A stretch of DNA of 64,000 bases from Bacteroidota bacterium (GTDB lineage Bacteria; Bacteroidota; Ignavibacteria; Kapaibacteriales; UBA2268): the NCBI GenBank assembly GCA_029974985.1, contig JARKQC010000227.1:92069-156068 (forward strand). The letters run 5' to 3'. The notes beneath the pieces were generated by a model. The model did not search any database, was not told the DNA's origin, and was given only the letters and a program-made list of their open reading frames with translations. Every line of letters starts with the position of its first letter. Position 1 is the stretch's first letter. A program made the position numbers and the translations under genes. Below are positions 18,638 to 29,400 of this stretch, in pieces.

Positions 18638-20914
18638 TTAATTATTATTAGTAATAAGAATTAACTTCGTATCTTGTTTAATAGTAATTTGTTCGGTTTT
18701 GGGTGGATTGATTTTAATTTTGCCATCATCATTAATATATCCGATAGCAATTTCATTGTTTTGTAATGCTAATTCTGTTAAATATGAAAAAGTTACAATT
18801 TCATTATTTGATTTTAAATCTTTTACAATAATTGAACTAGCATAGCTTGAGAATAATTCCATATAAACATCATAAATATTTTTATTTTCAGACACCATCG
18901 AAATAAATGAGCTAATCAAATCTGGTCCGAGCACAAAATCAGCAATATTTTGAATTTTTACTAAATTTTGATTGCCTTTTGTTAATAATTCAGCGGAAAT
19001 ATGAAAATTACAATTCTCCTCTTTTTGAATTGCTCTAAGATTTACGAGCGTCATCATTGTATTAGCATCGCATTCCAGAAAATCACTTTTTCCATCGTTA
19101 TTGCTAAGTACTACAATACTATCATATTCCTTGATGTTGTAATTAGATAAATCACGATATGTAATTATCGGAGCAGAAATAAATGATAATTCAATTTTAC
19201 TATCAATATATTTATTTTTTAATTCATTTATTTCTTTTTCCATTTCCGGATTTTGAGAAATCACTTGGATTTTAGATTTATCATCAAGATATGAATAAAG
19301 TTCCTCGATTATAATTTTAGATTTAATATTCCAACCTAAAATCAATATTTTTAAGTTATTTGTAGTGTTTTCATTTACTATTTCTATATTATTTGAATTT
19401 TGAGGATTTAATCTCTTGTGATTATTTTTTTTACTAATTACGGCAGTTGAGTCATCTTCACTAAGAATTATAATTGAATCATCATTTTTGAAAATATAAT
19501 CTTTATTTGGATTAATAATAAAGGAGTTGTCATATTTATAGACACCGAGCAATACACTTTGATTATATAAAAACATTGCTTCTTCAAAAGTTTTTTCAAT
19601 CAAATCTTCTGCAGGAAGAATATATATTTCACTACCGTCGAATCCAACAATTTCCTCATAAATCTCTGCTAAATATTTATTTATGCTAATTTCTGCTAAA
19701 ATTTTTCCAATAATTTCTTCGGTAGAAATAATGCATCCGTAATCTTCAATTAATTTTTTAGCAAGTTTAAAATTATCTTCATTATCAAGATCTGCAATTA
19801 TATTATATTTAGAGTTATCATTATTTAGCTGCATAAGAACAAGAATTTGCATAATAGTTTTAATATCATCGTGCTGTCCATAAACATCTTGTGATAAAAT
19901 TATAATTGATTTTGCGTCTTCGGGGCGAACTAATCGCAAATATTCAATATTAGTTGGCAGACCCTCTCTAAAAATTATTTTCGTATATTTATAGTCTTCA
20001 ATATGAAGAGATAGCTCGTCAGACATAAGTTTAGTATTTTTATCAGCAAGTATCACAATATATGACTTATTCTCACTTTCATTTGCAATTACTAAATTTG
20101 AAACAATTGCATAAATTTGTTCTGACCATCCTAAAATCAATGTGTGATTTGTTTGCTGAATACGTTTATTAGAATTTTTTTCATCTAATTTTGTTTCGCT
20201 AATTTCATTTGTTAAAATTCCAACAAATAAATTAAGAAAAACAACAGCCGCAATCATAATGAAACTAACAAAATAAATCACTAAGATATAGTCAGATAAT
20301 CCATTGTTGAGTGCTTTTTCTATTCCTGGCAAATCATAAACCCAAGACCAACCTTCGAAAGCAACAAAAAACAAAGATCTCATAGTTAGAAATAAAGTTC
20401 CAAAAGAGTCGGGTTCGTATTTTCCTAATAAATCAGTTCCAACAACAGAAAAAATATAGAATTGTATAAAAAGTAAGATAACAACATAAGTCATCGAGGG
20501 CAAAGAACGCAATAGCGATTGTATAAGGATATTAAGATTATGAACTCGTTCGAATAAGCGAACCATTCGTAATATTCTTGCCATTCTTAAAACTACAAAA
20601 TATGCAGTATTAAAATCATCAGAAAAATATGGGATAAAACAGACAGCCACTATAATAAAATCAAATATATACCAACCGTTTGTTAACAATCTAATAGGTT
20701 TATTAATCTCTGCTATTGTTCTTATAATAATTTCAATAACAAAAATTGCAAGAATAATCTCCTCAATAATCCTAAATTGCAATTCGAAACTATTTTTAAT
20801 TTCTGAATAAGTTTCTAAGCCAATAATTAAACTTGCAAATATGATTACAAAAAAAATTGTATTATCGAACCATTTAGAATCTCGTATATTTTTACAATAT
20901 TCTATTAATTTCAT
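18638..20914 (-). CDS. Voltage-gated-type cation channel fused to tandem RCK (TrkA-N) domains
   Basis: 758 residues. The first 250 form a six-helix channel. S4 carries spaced arginines (RMARILRMVRLFERV, about 107-128). The pore loop reads TMRSLFFVAFEGWSW (about 177-191), which lines up with the Glu-x-Trp filter of bacterial Na+ and eukaryotic Ca2+ channels and lacks a TVGYG-type K+ filter. Two cytoplasmic Rossmann modules follow (about 255-500 and 519-758), opening with LILGWSEQ and LILGWNIK, the GW motif typical of CASTOR/POLLUX channels. It is encoded 18 bases downstream of an OmpA-like gene and ends in a strong terminator. Ion selectivity and ligand are inference. Confidence 0.8.
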   Translation of the reverse strand: MKLIEYCKNIRDSKWFDNTIFFVIIFASLIIGLETYSEIKNSFELQFRIIEEIILAIFVIEIIIRTIAEINKPIRLLTNGWYIFDFIIVAVCFIPYFSDDFNTAYFVVLRMARILRMVRLFERVHNLNILIQSLLRSLPSMTYVVILLFIQFYIFSVVGTDLLGKYEPDSFGTLFLTMRSLFFVAFEGWSWVYDLPGIEKALNNGLSDYILVIYFVSFIMIAAVVFLNLFVGILTNEISETKLDEKNSNKRIQQTNHTLILGWSEQIYAIVSNLVIANESENKSYIVILADKNTKLMSDELSLHIEDYKYTKIIFREGLPTNIEYLRLVRPEDAKSIIILSQDVYGQHDDIKTIMQILVLMQLNNDNSKYNIIADLDNEDNFKLAKKLIEDYGCIISTEEIIGKILAEISINKYLAEIYEEIVGFDGSEIYILPAEDLIEKTFEEAMFLYNQSVLLGVYKYDNSFIINPNKDYIFKNDDSIIILSEDDSTAVISKKNNHKRLNPQNSNNIEIVNENTTNNLKILILGWNIKSKIIIEELYSYLDDKSKIQVISQNPEMEKEINELKNKYIDSKIELSFISAPIITYRDLSNYNIKEYDSIVVLSNNDGKSDFLECDANTMMTLVNLRAIQKEENCNFHISAELLTKGNQNLVKIQNIADFVLGPDLISSFISMVSENKNIYDVYMELFSSYASSIIVKDLKSNNEIVTFSYLTELALQNNEIAIGYINDDGKIKINPPKTEQITIKQDTKLILITNNN

Positions 20915-20931
20915 AATTTAAAAATATTTTA

Positions 20932-21633
20932 TTAAATTTTTGTTATTTGTAAATATATTGGACCTCTGTATTTTTTCCCTTTAGCTTGTTTACCAACTGG
21001 TGGTGGCATTTCAGTATCTAAATTAGAAGAGCCTTCGATATTTAATTGCTCTGGTCTGACACCTTTGCTGATAAAATATTCCTTTAATTCTTCAGCCCGT
21101 TCAGTAGTTAGTTTTGAGTTAAATTCGCTATCATTTGAGTTATCTGGATAAGCTTTAATTAAAAATTCTGTTCTACGGTTTAATTTTAAAATACTAACTA
21201 TTTCGTTTAAAATTATATCAGAACCCGCTCTTAAGTTAGATTTGCCAACATCGAAAGGAGAAACTTTTAACGGGAATTTCATACCTTCTTTTTTGGGTGT
21301 TACTGTAAAATCTTTGGAATATTCTTGATATTTATTTGTTTTAGGAACAGTAAATTCATACGAATTTGCAAAATACGAAAAATCATTAAACCTAATATAA
21401 TATGTTGTATCTGGCTTTAATCCAGTCATAAAATAATAGCCATCTTTCGAATTACTTTTAACAACAAAAATTTGTTTTCCCTCTCCATTAAAAACTCTTA
21501 CATCAATTCCAACGGGTTCTTTCGTAAGTTCATTTTTTATAGAGCCTGTTAAGGAAACCACAGTATTTAATTGGCTATATGTTAATGAAAAAGAAGCAAT
21601 GATTATGAAACAAATTGTTATAAATTTTTTCAT
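20932..21633 (-). CDS. OmpA-like peptidoglycan-associated outer-membrane protein
   Basis: About 233 residues from the ATG at 21633, with a signal peptide (IMKKFITICFIIIASFSL region). Residues from about 20 to 110 form a carboxypeptidase-like/SdrD-type beta domain (GSIKNELTKEPVGIDVRV, then GYYFMTGLKPDTTYYIRF). The C-terminal OmpA domain has ILNEIVSILKLNRRTEFLIKAY and LTTERAEELKEYFISKGV and should bind peptidoglycan. A longer frame begins at 21669, but a promoter (21667-21696) overlaps that start, which supports the shorter form. It heads a two-gene unit with the channel. Confidence 0.8.
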   Translation of the reverse strand: MKKFITICFIIIASFSLTYSQLNTVVSLTGSIKNELTKEPVGIDVRVFNGEGKQIFVVKSNSKDGYYFMTGLKPDTTYYIRFNDFSYFANSYEFTVPKTNKYQEYSKDFTVTPKKEGMKFPLKVSPFDVGKSNLRAGSDIILNEIVSILKLNRRTEFLIKAYPDNSNDSEFNSKLTTERAEELKEYFISKGVRPEQLNIEGSSNLDTEMPPPVGKQAKGKKYRGPIYLQITKI

Positions 21634-21666
21634 TATTGTACTCCATAAATTTGATTTTTTCTCTAA

Positions 21667-21696
21667 CAAAAATAATATAAAGAATATAGATTACAA
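21667..21696 (-). promoter_or_regulatory. Candidate promoter of the OmpA-like/channel unit
   Basis: On the minus strand TTG (21694-21696) is followed after 19 bases by TATTTTTG (21667-21674). It lies about 35 bases before the ATG at 21633. Confidence 0.5.
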
Positions 21697-21728
21697 AGAA
21701 AATTTTAGCTATTAATAAAAAAATATTA

Positions 21729-22295
21729 TTATTTTCCGCTAATAATTTTTGATACTATGCCTTTTTTCTCACTATATTCAGCTAAAATCAATCCACCAAA
21801 ATGCAATATTACAAATATTGGGAACCAAATTATTGCAGATTTATGTATCATTTCGATACTCTCTTGCCAATCTGATAATAAATCTTGTTTTATACAAATC
21901 CCAGTAAATGCACTAATAAATACAAAAATATAAAAAATAATATAAATATATCCTTGCATTTTTTCCTTAATACTTATATTGTTTTTAAATGGGTTAGGAA
22001 ATTTTATCCCTTTAGTAAACATATAAACAATTCTAATAACAAATGAAATTATAACAACGTAAGCAAAAATTTCGTGCCATTGCCACATAGGTTTACGTAT
22101 TGTTTTTGCAATATCAACTTTAATTTCTTTTGCTAATTCAATATTCTGCGTTTTACTTTCGATAATTGAAACGATTTGATTTTTATTCATCCAAGTCATT
22201 CTTAAAAAACCAGTAATGAATAAAACAGCCATCGCAATAGCAATTATCCAATGTAATAAACGATGCAACAAAGTATAATTATTCGACTTTTCCAT
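21729..22295 (-). CDS. Cytochrome b561-type membrane protein
   Basis: 188 residues with four predicted membrane helices (about 13-32, 78-98, 112-135, 150-172). Histidines fit bis-His haem ligation: HRLLHW in the first helix, WQWHEIFAY in the second, and IHKSAIIWFPIFVILHFGG in the last. These features fit di-haem b-type cytochromes that pass electrons between the quinone pool and other proteins (cytochrome b561/Ni,Fe-hydrogenase b-subunit group). No redox partner gene is adjacent. It starts 28 bases after the response-regulator/kinase gene, so the two may be cotranscribed. Confidence 0.8.
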   Translation of the reverse strand: MEKSNNYTLLHRLLHWIIAIAMAVLFITGFLRMTWMNKNQIVSIIESKTQNIELAKEIKVDIAKTIRKPMWQWHEIFAYVVIISFVIRIVYMFTKGIKFPNPFKNNISIKEKMQGYIYIIFYIFVFISAFTGICIKQDLLSDWQESIEMIHKSAIIWFPIFVILHFGGLILAEYSEKKGIVSKIISGK

Positions 22296-22323
22296 AAAAT
22301 TCCTTATATAACATTAAAAAAAA

Positions 22324-23520
22324 TTATTCTGCAAGTGGTAAATCAAAATAAAATTCAGTACCAACATTTAGTTCTGATTTTACGTTTAATTTACTATTAT
22401 TTAATTGTACAAATTCGGAACATATTACTAAACCCAAGCCTGTACCTTTTTCTTTATTTGTGCCAAGTTTACTTTTTGTTCCGCCAGCTATGAATAATTT
22501 ACTAATATCTTCTTCGCTCATACCGACTCCACTATCTTTAATTTTAATTCTAACTTTATTATCAATTTTTTCAGCAAGAATATCAATTTTTCCTTCGTAA
22601 TGAGTAAATTTAATCGCATTTGTAACAAGATTACGGATTACAGTACTAATCATATTTTCATCAGCAAAAACTTCGAGCGAATTATCAAAATTATAATTAA
22701 TCGAAATCCTTTTGTCTATTGCAGAATTATTTACAATATCAAATATATCTGCGACGACATCAAAAATATTAAATTTTTCAATTTTGGCATTTAAAATGCC
22801 AGTTTGTGTTCTTGCCCAAACTAATAAATTCTCAAGTAATGAATATAAATTCGATGATGAATCATTTAAAAGTGATAGATACTGCTCTAACTCTTCTTCG
22901 TCCATTTCTTTATAATCACTCGATAACACTTCGGCAAGATTTTTAAACGCACTTAATGGATTTTTTAAATCGTGTGCAATTATTGAGAAAAATTTATCTT
23001 TTGTATTATTTGCTTCTGCAAGCTCTTTTGTAGCTTTTACGAGTGCTTTTTCAATTTTTATTCTTTTTTCAATTTCTTGATTTAATTCAGTGATTTTATC
23101 TTGAAGTTTTACATTAATATTTTTTTCCCAATTTATAAAACGTAAATACAAATTGATTAATCTCGCAAGTTCCGTTTCTATCAAAGATTTATTAATATAA
23201 TCTATTCCGCCAACTTCTAATGCTTTTTCTTTAAATTCTTGTTCGGGGTCGGAGCCAGTGATAAAAATTATAGGAATTTTACTTGTTTTAGGGTTATTTC
23301 TTATAATTTTTGCCATTTCTAATCCATCATAAATTGGCATAAAAACATCTAAAAGAATTAAATCAATTTGATTATTACCAAGGATTCTAATAGCCTCCAT
23401 ACCAGAATTTGCTATTCTAATATTTGTATTATTTGTATTGTTTAGTATTAAATCACCAATTATTCTTGTGAAAGTAGGGCTATCATCAACTACAAGAATA
23501 TGATATTCATTTTTTTTCAT
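22324..23520 (-). CDS. Response-regulator/histidine-kinase hybrid
   Basis: 398 residues. An N-terminal receiver domain (1-125) has the acidic pair VVDDS and a phospho-acceptor Asp near residue 56 in LILLDVFMP. A coiled coil (about 130-165) joins it to a HisKA domain (IIAHDLKNPL, His near 182) and a HATPase domain with N box NLVTNAIKF, G1 DSGVGM and G2 GTGLGL. All catalytic motifs are intact. It has no membrane segments, so it is a cytoplasmic kinase controlled by phosphorylation of its own receiver. The partner regulator is not in the window. Confidence 0.92.
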   Translation of the reverse strand: MKKNEYHILVVDDSPTFTRIIGDLILNNTNNTNIRIANSGMEAIRILGNNQIDLILLDVFMPIYDGLEMAKIIRNNPKTSKIPIIFITGSDPEQEFKEKALEVGGIDYINKSLIETELARLINLYLRFINWEKNINVKLQDKITELNQEIEKRIKIEKALVKATKELAEANNTKDKFFSIIAHDLKNPLSAFKNLAEVLSSDYKEMDEEELEQYLSLLNDSSSNLYSLLENLLVWARTQTGILNAKIEKFNIFDVVADIFDIVNNSAIDKRISINYNFDNSLEVFADENMISTVIRNLVTNAIKFTHYEGKIDILAEKIDNKVRIKIKDSGVGMSEEDISKLFIAGGTKSKLGTNKEKGTGLGLVICSEFVQLNNSKLNVKSELNVGTEFYFDLPLAE

Positions 23521-23590
23521 AGTTTTTAATAATAATTCATTGTAATAAACTTAAATATAATAAATTAAAATTAAAAAATAATGTTTTTTT

Positions 23591-24625
23591 TTATTCTTCG
23601 AGTGTATCGAAAATATTCAAATAACTTTGATATCTTTCTATATCAATTTGTCCATCTTCAACTGCTTGAATAACGGCACAATCCGGTTCGTGAATATGGG
23701 TACAAGCGTAGTATTTACAATTTTGGCGGTATTTGTCAAAATCATGAAAATGAAGTGCTAAATTTTGCTTATCAATATCCCATAGTGCAAATTCTCTAAC
23801 ACCGGGCGAATCAATAATTTTTGCACCAAAATTAGTTTTTAACATTTTGACAAAACTTGTTGTGTGCTGTCCTTTGTTTGTTCTTTCACTAATTTCTCTA
23901 ATTTCTTGTGTATATTCTCCTAATAAAAGATTTATTAATGTAGATTTACCAACTCCCGAAGGTCCAAAGAATAATGAAATTTTATTTTTTGTAAATTCTT
24001 TAATTTCATCAATACCATTTCCAGCTAATGATGAAATATAAAAAATTGGTATCTCTAATTCCTTATAAATTTTTAAATCATCAAAGAAAAAAGCTAAATC
24101 TTCGGTTAAATCAATTTTATTTATTACGATAATTGGTTTAATACCACCAATTTCAGAGGCAATTACTAATCTATCAATAAAACGTTTATTATAGTTAGGT
24201 TGAAAAGTCGAAACAACAATCATTAAATAATCAAAATTAGAAGCAATTACGTGTTCAAAATTCTTTTTTCCAACTGCATAGCGGCTTAATTTTGTGTTCC
24301 TTTCTTCAACAGCAACAACACGCCCAATAAATTTTTCATTATTAGAATTTTGAGATAATACAATTTTTATCGAATCGCCTACTGCAATTAAAGTAGAATT
24401 TTTATTTGGAGAGCTAATTTTTCCTGAAACTGAACAATTAACTAAAACATTTTTATTATTTAGTTCAATTTCGGCAAGAATACTATTACCAATTACTGAT
24501 AGAGCTATTCCGCTAATAGCTTTTTCGGAAATTGTAGCTTTTGTATTTACAAGTTTTCCTCTAAAAGCATTAGTCTGACGAATGTTTTCTCTCTTGTTTA
24601 AGTATTTTTCTTTATCAAATTTCAT
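23591..24625 (-). CDS. rsgA: Ribosome small-subunit-dependent GTPase RsgA
   Basis: 344 residues, circularly permuted GTPase that helps mature the 30S subunit. An OB-fold N-domain is followed by G4 (INKIDL) before G1 (GPSGVGKST, about 219-227) and G3 (DSPGVREF). The C-terminal zinc site has the pattern C(x4)C...H...C in QNCKYYACTHIHEPDC. The N-terminus is about 45 residues longer than in E. coli-type proteins, beginning with a Lys-rich stretch. It is transcribed divergently from recJ. Confidence 0.95.
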   Translation of the reverse strand: MKFDKEKYLNKRENIRQTNAFRGKLVNTKATISEKAISGIALSVIGNSILAEIELNNKNVLVNCSVSGKISSPNKNSTLIAVGDSIKIVLSQNSNNEKFIGRVVAVEERNTKLSRYAVGKKNFEHVIASNFDYLMIVVSTFQPNYNKRFIDRLVIASEIGGIKPIIVINKIDLTEDLAFFFDDLKIYKELEIPIFYISSLAGNGIDEIKEFTKNKISLFFGPSGVGKSTLINLLLGEYTQEIREISERTNKGQHTTSFVKMLKTNFGAKIIDSPGVREFALWDIDKQNLALHFHDFDKYRQNCKYYACTHIHEPDCAVIQAVEDGQIDIERYQSYLNIFDTLEE

Positions 24626-24673
24626 TTTTTGTCAAAAAAAATTACAGTGTCAATAAATTTACACACTTTTTAT

Positions 24674-24704
24674 TTGAATATACGAATTTTTTTTCATAAT
24701 TTTG
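24674..24704 (+). promoter_or_regulatory. Candidate promoter of recJ
   Basis: TTG (24674-24676), 20 bases, then TAATTTTG (24697-24704), 27 bases before the recJ ATG. It is a full match to the TTG/TAnnTTTG promoter type. Confidence 0.55.
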
Positions 24705-24731
24705 TAACAATTAGATTATTAATTTGAGTAA

Positions 24732-26441
24732 ATGTTGAACTATCGTTGGACTTTCAGACAATATAATGATGACGAAACTGTACATAATTTAGCTAAAAGC
24801 CTTAATATACCAAAAAGTCTTGCTTATGTTCTTGCTACTAGAGGACTCGAAAGCAAAATTGAGGCCGAAAAATTTTTGAAACCATCGCTTGATGATTTAC
24901 ATGACCCATTTATTATGGAGGATATGGAAAAAGCAGTTTCGAGAATTTTAGTTGCAATACAAAAACAAGAATTAATTTGGATACACGGCGATTACGACGT
25001 TGATGGTACAGCAAGTACTTCTATGATATACCAATTTCTCAACTCTATTGGTGGGCGTGTGGATTACTATATCCCAGATAGATTTGAAGATGGTTACGGG
25101 CTATCAAATAAATCAATAGACCTTGCTTTAGCAAAAAAAGCAAAAATACTATTAACTGTTGACGTCGGTATCACTTCTTATGAACAATTAGATTATGCTG
25201 TCTTAAAAGGTTTAGACACAATAATTTGCGACCACCACGAGCCGGGTGAGCAAATCCCCAATGCCTATGCTATTTTAGACCCTTTAAAACCCGGTTGCCC
25301 ATATCCTTTTAAATCTCTTGCCGCTTGTGGAGTTGCATTTAAACTAATTCAAGGGATTTCTAAAACTCTCGGTATTGAAGAGAAATCTTATGAATATCTT
25401 GATTATGTCGCTATATCTTCTGCCGCTGATATGGTACCTCTTCGTGGCGAAAATCGTATAATGGTTTATTACGGACTTAAACAGCTCAATAGTAGTCCAC
25501 GCCCCGGTTTACACGGCTTGATTCATTGCACGGGCTTAAGACTCGGAAAAATCACTGCTTCTAACATAGTATATGCCGTGGCACCACTTATTAATGCGGC
25601 TGGAAGGCTCGGCGACGCTAAACGTTCCGTAGAGATGATGCTTCAACAAGACGAAAACGCGGCTTTTAGAATAGCCCAAATCTTGGAAGATGAAAACCGC
25701 AAGAGAAGACTTTTAGACCAAAAAGCTTTCGAAGAAGCTATTCCACAAGCTCAAAAATTTATTTCTGAAAACTCACCTCATTCGCTTGTAATTTATGGAA
25801 AAAACTGGCATGCTGGCGTTATCGGAATAGTTGCATCGAGATTGGTTGATAAATTCAATTTACCTTCGGTACTTCTTACTAATATTGACGGTATTGCAAA
25901 AGGTTCTGCTCGCTCTGTAAATGATTTTGATGTTCATACTGCAATGAAAAAATGCGAAGATTTATTACTTGAATTTGGTGGACATAAGCATGCGGCGGGG
26001 CTATCTTTAAAAGTTGAAAATATTGAGGAATTTAGAAGAAGATTTGATGAGTTAGCACGCGAAGCAATTAGTGTTGATATGCTTGCTCCCGAAATTGTTA
26101 TTGATTCGGAGTTACAATTTAATGAGTTATCTCCTAATTTTTTCCATTCATTGAGTAAATTCGCTCCCTATGGTTTTGCTAATAATAAACCAATATTTTT
26201 AACTAATGGCGTAAAATCTGTAAATGGATTAAAAGTAGTTGGAAACAATAATATAAAATTTAGAGCTATTCAAAATAATTTTGTTATCGATGCCATTGGG
26301 CAAAATCTTGCCTCAAAAATTAATCTTTGCACTAATGGTAAAAAATTCTCTATGGTTTATAATTTAGAACTAACAAGCTTGCACGGTGCCAAAACTCCTC
26401 AAATTATTATAAAGGATATTAAGCCAGATAATTCCAAATGA
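24732..26441 (+). CDS. recJ: Single-stranded-DNA-specific exonuclease RecJ
   Basis: 569 residues, usual length for RecJ. DHH domain motifs: HGDYDVDGTAS (85-92 region), DVGIT, the DHH catalytic CDHHEPG, and PLINAAGRLGDA. The DHHA1 domain has GGHKHAAGLS, and the C-terminal OB-fold is complete. It degrades single-stranded DNA 5' to 3' in recombination and repair. Its end overlaps the start of the following helicase-nuclease gene by four bases (ATGA), which implies coupled translation and a shared function. Confidence 0.96.
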   Translation: MLNYRWTFRQYNDDETVHNLAKSLNIPKSLAYVLATRGLESKIEAEKFLKPSLDDLHDPFIMEDMEKAVSRILVAIQKQELIWIHGDYDVDGTASTSMIYQFLNSIGGRVDYYIPDRFEDGYGLSNKSIDLALAKKAKILLTVDVGITSYEQLDYAVLKGLDTIICDHHEPGEQIPNAYAILDPLKPGCPYPFKSLAACGVAFKLIQGISKTLGIEEKSYEYLDYVAISSAADMVPLRGENRIMVYYGLKQLNSSPRPGLHGLIHCTGLRLGKITASNIVYAVAPLINAAGRLGDAKRSVEMMLQQDENAAFRIAQILEDENRKRRLLDQKAFEEAIPQAQKFISENSPHSLVIYGKNWHAGVIGIVASRLVDKFNLPSVLLTNIDGIAKGSARSVNDFDVHTAMKKCEDLLLEFGGHKHAAGLSLKVENIEEFRRRFDELAREAISVDMLAPEIVIDSELQFNELSPNFFHSLSKFAPYGFANNKPIFLTNGVKSVNGLKVVGNNNIKFRAIQNNFVIDAIGQNLASKINLCTNGKKFSMVYNLELTSLHGAKTPQIIIKDIKPDNSK

Positions 26442-29400
26442 TTGATTTTATCGAAATAAATAGCATTATAAATTCGATTTTCGAGATTTATAACTCTGAT
26501 AATTTATTGAATAATCAAAAATTTCTTGATATTTATAAAAGTCTTAGTCAATTTTATAAAAAATTGCAACATGAAGAAACAAGATTTTTTTCATCTTTTC
26601 TTACATCAATTTTATTTTTAAACGATAAATATAATATTCCTAATTCTCTTAGACAAAATCTTAATGAAATAATTAAATTTAATAAACAGCTCAAAAAAAA
26701 TCAAAATATTGTTGTTACTAATGATGATTTAAGATTTCTTATAAAAAACTCGTATCAAATAATTTACACGATTTGTCAATATGATGAAAATAAGGAAATT
26801 AAGCAATTCATTAACAATATTCCAAATCTTGTTTTACAATCAAAAATTGATATTAAAAAAGATATTATTGATATCTATAATTGTATTGTCGTAGATAATC
26901 CATTTTATAAAAAAAATATTGACGCTAAATATATTGAGCTTAATTGCTATAACGAAGAAATTGGTGATTTTTTCTTAAAAATTGGATTTCCATATCTAAA
27001 TAAAGCTAATATGATTTATAAAGGTATGAATTTCAATTTAATTTCAGCAGAAATAATTAGAAAAGAGCCTTTTATAGTTTCTATTCGTAGTAATGGTTTG
27101 ATTGTATTCGAGCCAGATATATTAATTGATGTAACAGATTTAGCAGAAAATTTTGGTAACATCGAGGCTTACCGCATATATTTTGTAAAAAAATATTTTT
27201 CTACAAATACAAGTATTCCAATTTTAAAAGGAAAAATAATTAATACTTTCTTTGATGAAATAATCTTAAATCCAAGAATTAGTTTTGAAAAAGCAAAAGA
27301 AATTGCTTATAATGAAAATTCATTAGCGATTTTTTCTATGTCTAAAAAAGATAGAAATGATTTAATAAAATTAAGGGATGAATTAGTTGTTGATTTTCAG
27401 AATCTGCAATATATTATTGATAATAAAATTTTAGAGGAATATTTAGATGCCGAATTTACTGTAGAACCAAGTTTTATTTCCCCAAAATATGGTATTCAAG
27501 GACGTATTGACTTATTAGCAGAATATCCTAATAATGAAAATAAAAAAGATATTATAGAGCTGAAATCGGGCAAAGCACCAAAAATTGAAACTACTTTAAA
27601 AATTTCTGATAAAATTACTGTAAAAATTGGCGTATGGATCAATCATTTAATACAGGTTTTGTGTTATAATTTATTATTAGACTCGACTTATGAAAATAGA
27701 ATTGGTAACTCGTCAATACTTTATATTCAATCACCGGATAATCCAATACGCAATATTGCAACTTTTCACAGCTTAAATCAGCAAATAATTTTACTAAGAA
27801 ATAATATAATTTTACTTGAAAATGCGATAATGAATCGCTCATTTAAATTTTTCGAATATTTGAATACATTAAATGAAATTGAGTTACCTTATTTTGTAAG
27901 TGATAAAATTTCTCATTTTATTAAAATTTATAATAAATCTAATAATCTTGAACAAGCATACTTGACCGAATTTACTTCTTTTGCTCTTCGCGAGCGTTAT
28001 GCTTCAAAAAATGGATTTAATTTGAATAATTTTCAAAATGGATTTTCTGCACTTTGGCAAAGTTCTATTGAGGAAAAAATTACAGATAATTCAATATTAT
28101 TTAATTTAAAATTGAATTGGAATAATAGCGATTTAAGCCAACTATATTTATCTTTTGATTTCAAAAATGAGAATATTTATACTTCTTTTCGAAAAGGTGA
28201 TATTGTTATTTTATATTCATATAAAAAATTAGAGGAAATTAATGTTAGTAAAAATCAAATTTTAAGAGGGGTAATCAAAGAAATATCAACAAAGAAAATA
28301 AAAATTAGCTTAAGAAATAAACTAATTTCTAAAAAAATTTTTGATGAAAAACTTGTTTGGGCTATCGAGCAAGATAAAATTGATTCAACCGAAAGAAATA
28401 TATTTTCATCGTTACTAAATTTTATTTCTGCTCCAAAATTATTAAAAGAATTAATTTTTGGTATTGCCAAGCCGCATATTACAGAAAATTATATTTTTGA
28501 TATTAAGAATTTTAATGATAACCAAAGAGAAGTAGTGCAAAATGCAGTAAACTCAGATAATTATTATTTAATAGATGGACCGCCCGGAACGGGAAAAACG
28601 CATAAAATTCTTAAACATATTATTGAAATTTTGCAACAAAATTATGATTTTAATATTCTTGTTGCCGCATATACAAATAGAGCCGTTGATGAAATCGCAG
28701 AAGCAATACAATCTATTGATTCAAATACTAATTTCATTAGAATAGGCTCGAAAGAGGCAAGCGATGATTTTGAGCATCATTTGCCTAAAATTATTGAAAA
28801 ATACGGAAATAACGAAGCATACAAAAGATTAAAGCAAACAAAAGTAATAATTTCAACAGTTTCTTCGCTTCATACAAATTCAGAAATTTTTGATTTAAAA
28901 GATTTTGATACTTTGATTATTGATGAGGCAAGCCAAATTCTCGAAACTTATCTTATTGGTTTAATTATAAAAGTAAGAAAATTTATTTTAATTGGTGATG
29001 ATAAGCAACTCCCCCCTATCTCAATTCAAAATCCAAATTCGCTAATTTGTGATAATCCAGAGCTAATATCCATTGGTATTAATAATTTTTCAAATTCACT
29101 ATTTTCGAGATTAAAACAAATTTGTGAAAATAATAATTGGAATAATGCTATTGGAAAACTTTCGTATCAGGCAAGAATGCATAATGAAATACAAGAGTTT
29201 CCGAATTTACATTTCTATGAGAATCGTTTGATACCAAAAAAAGAAAATCAATTTTCTAAAATTGAGCGTTTTGATACTCAAGCCGAAAATAAGATAGAGA
29301 AAATTCTTGCAAAAAATAGGGTAATTTTTATCGAATGCCCGCTTGATATTGGTAAAACCAATAAATATGAGAGTGAAATTTGCAAATTAATAGTCGAAAC

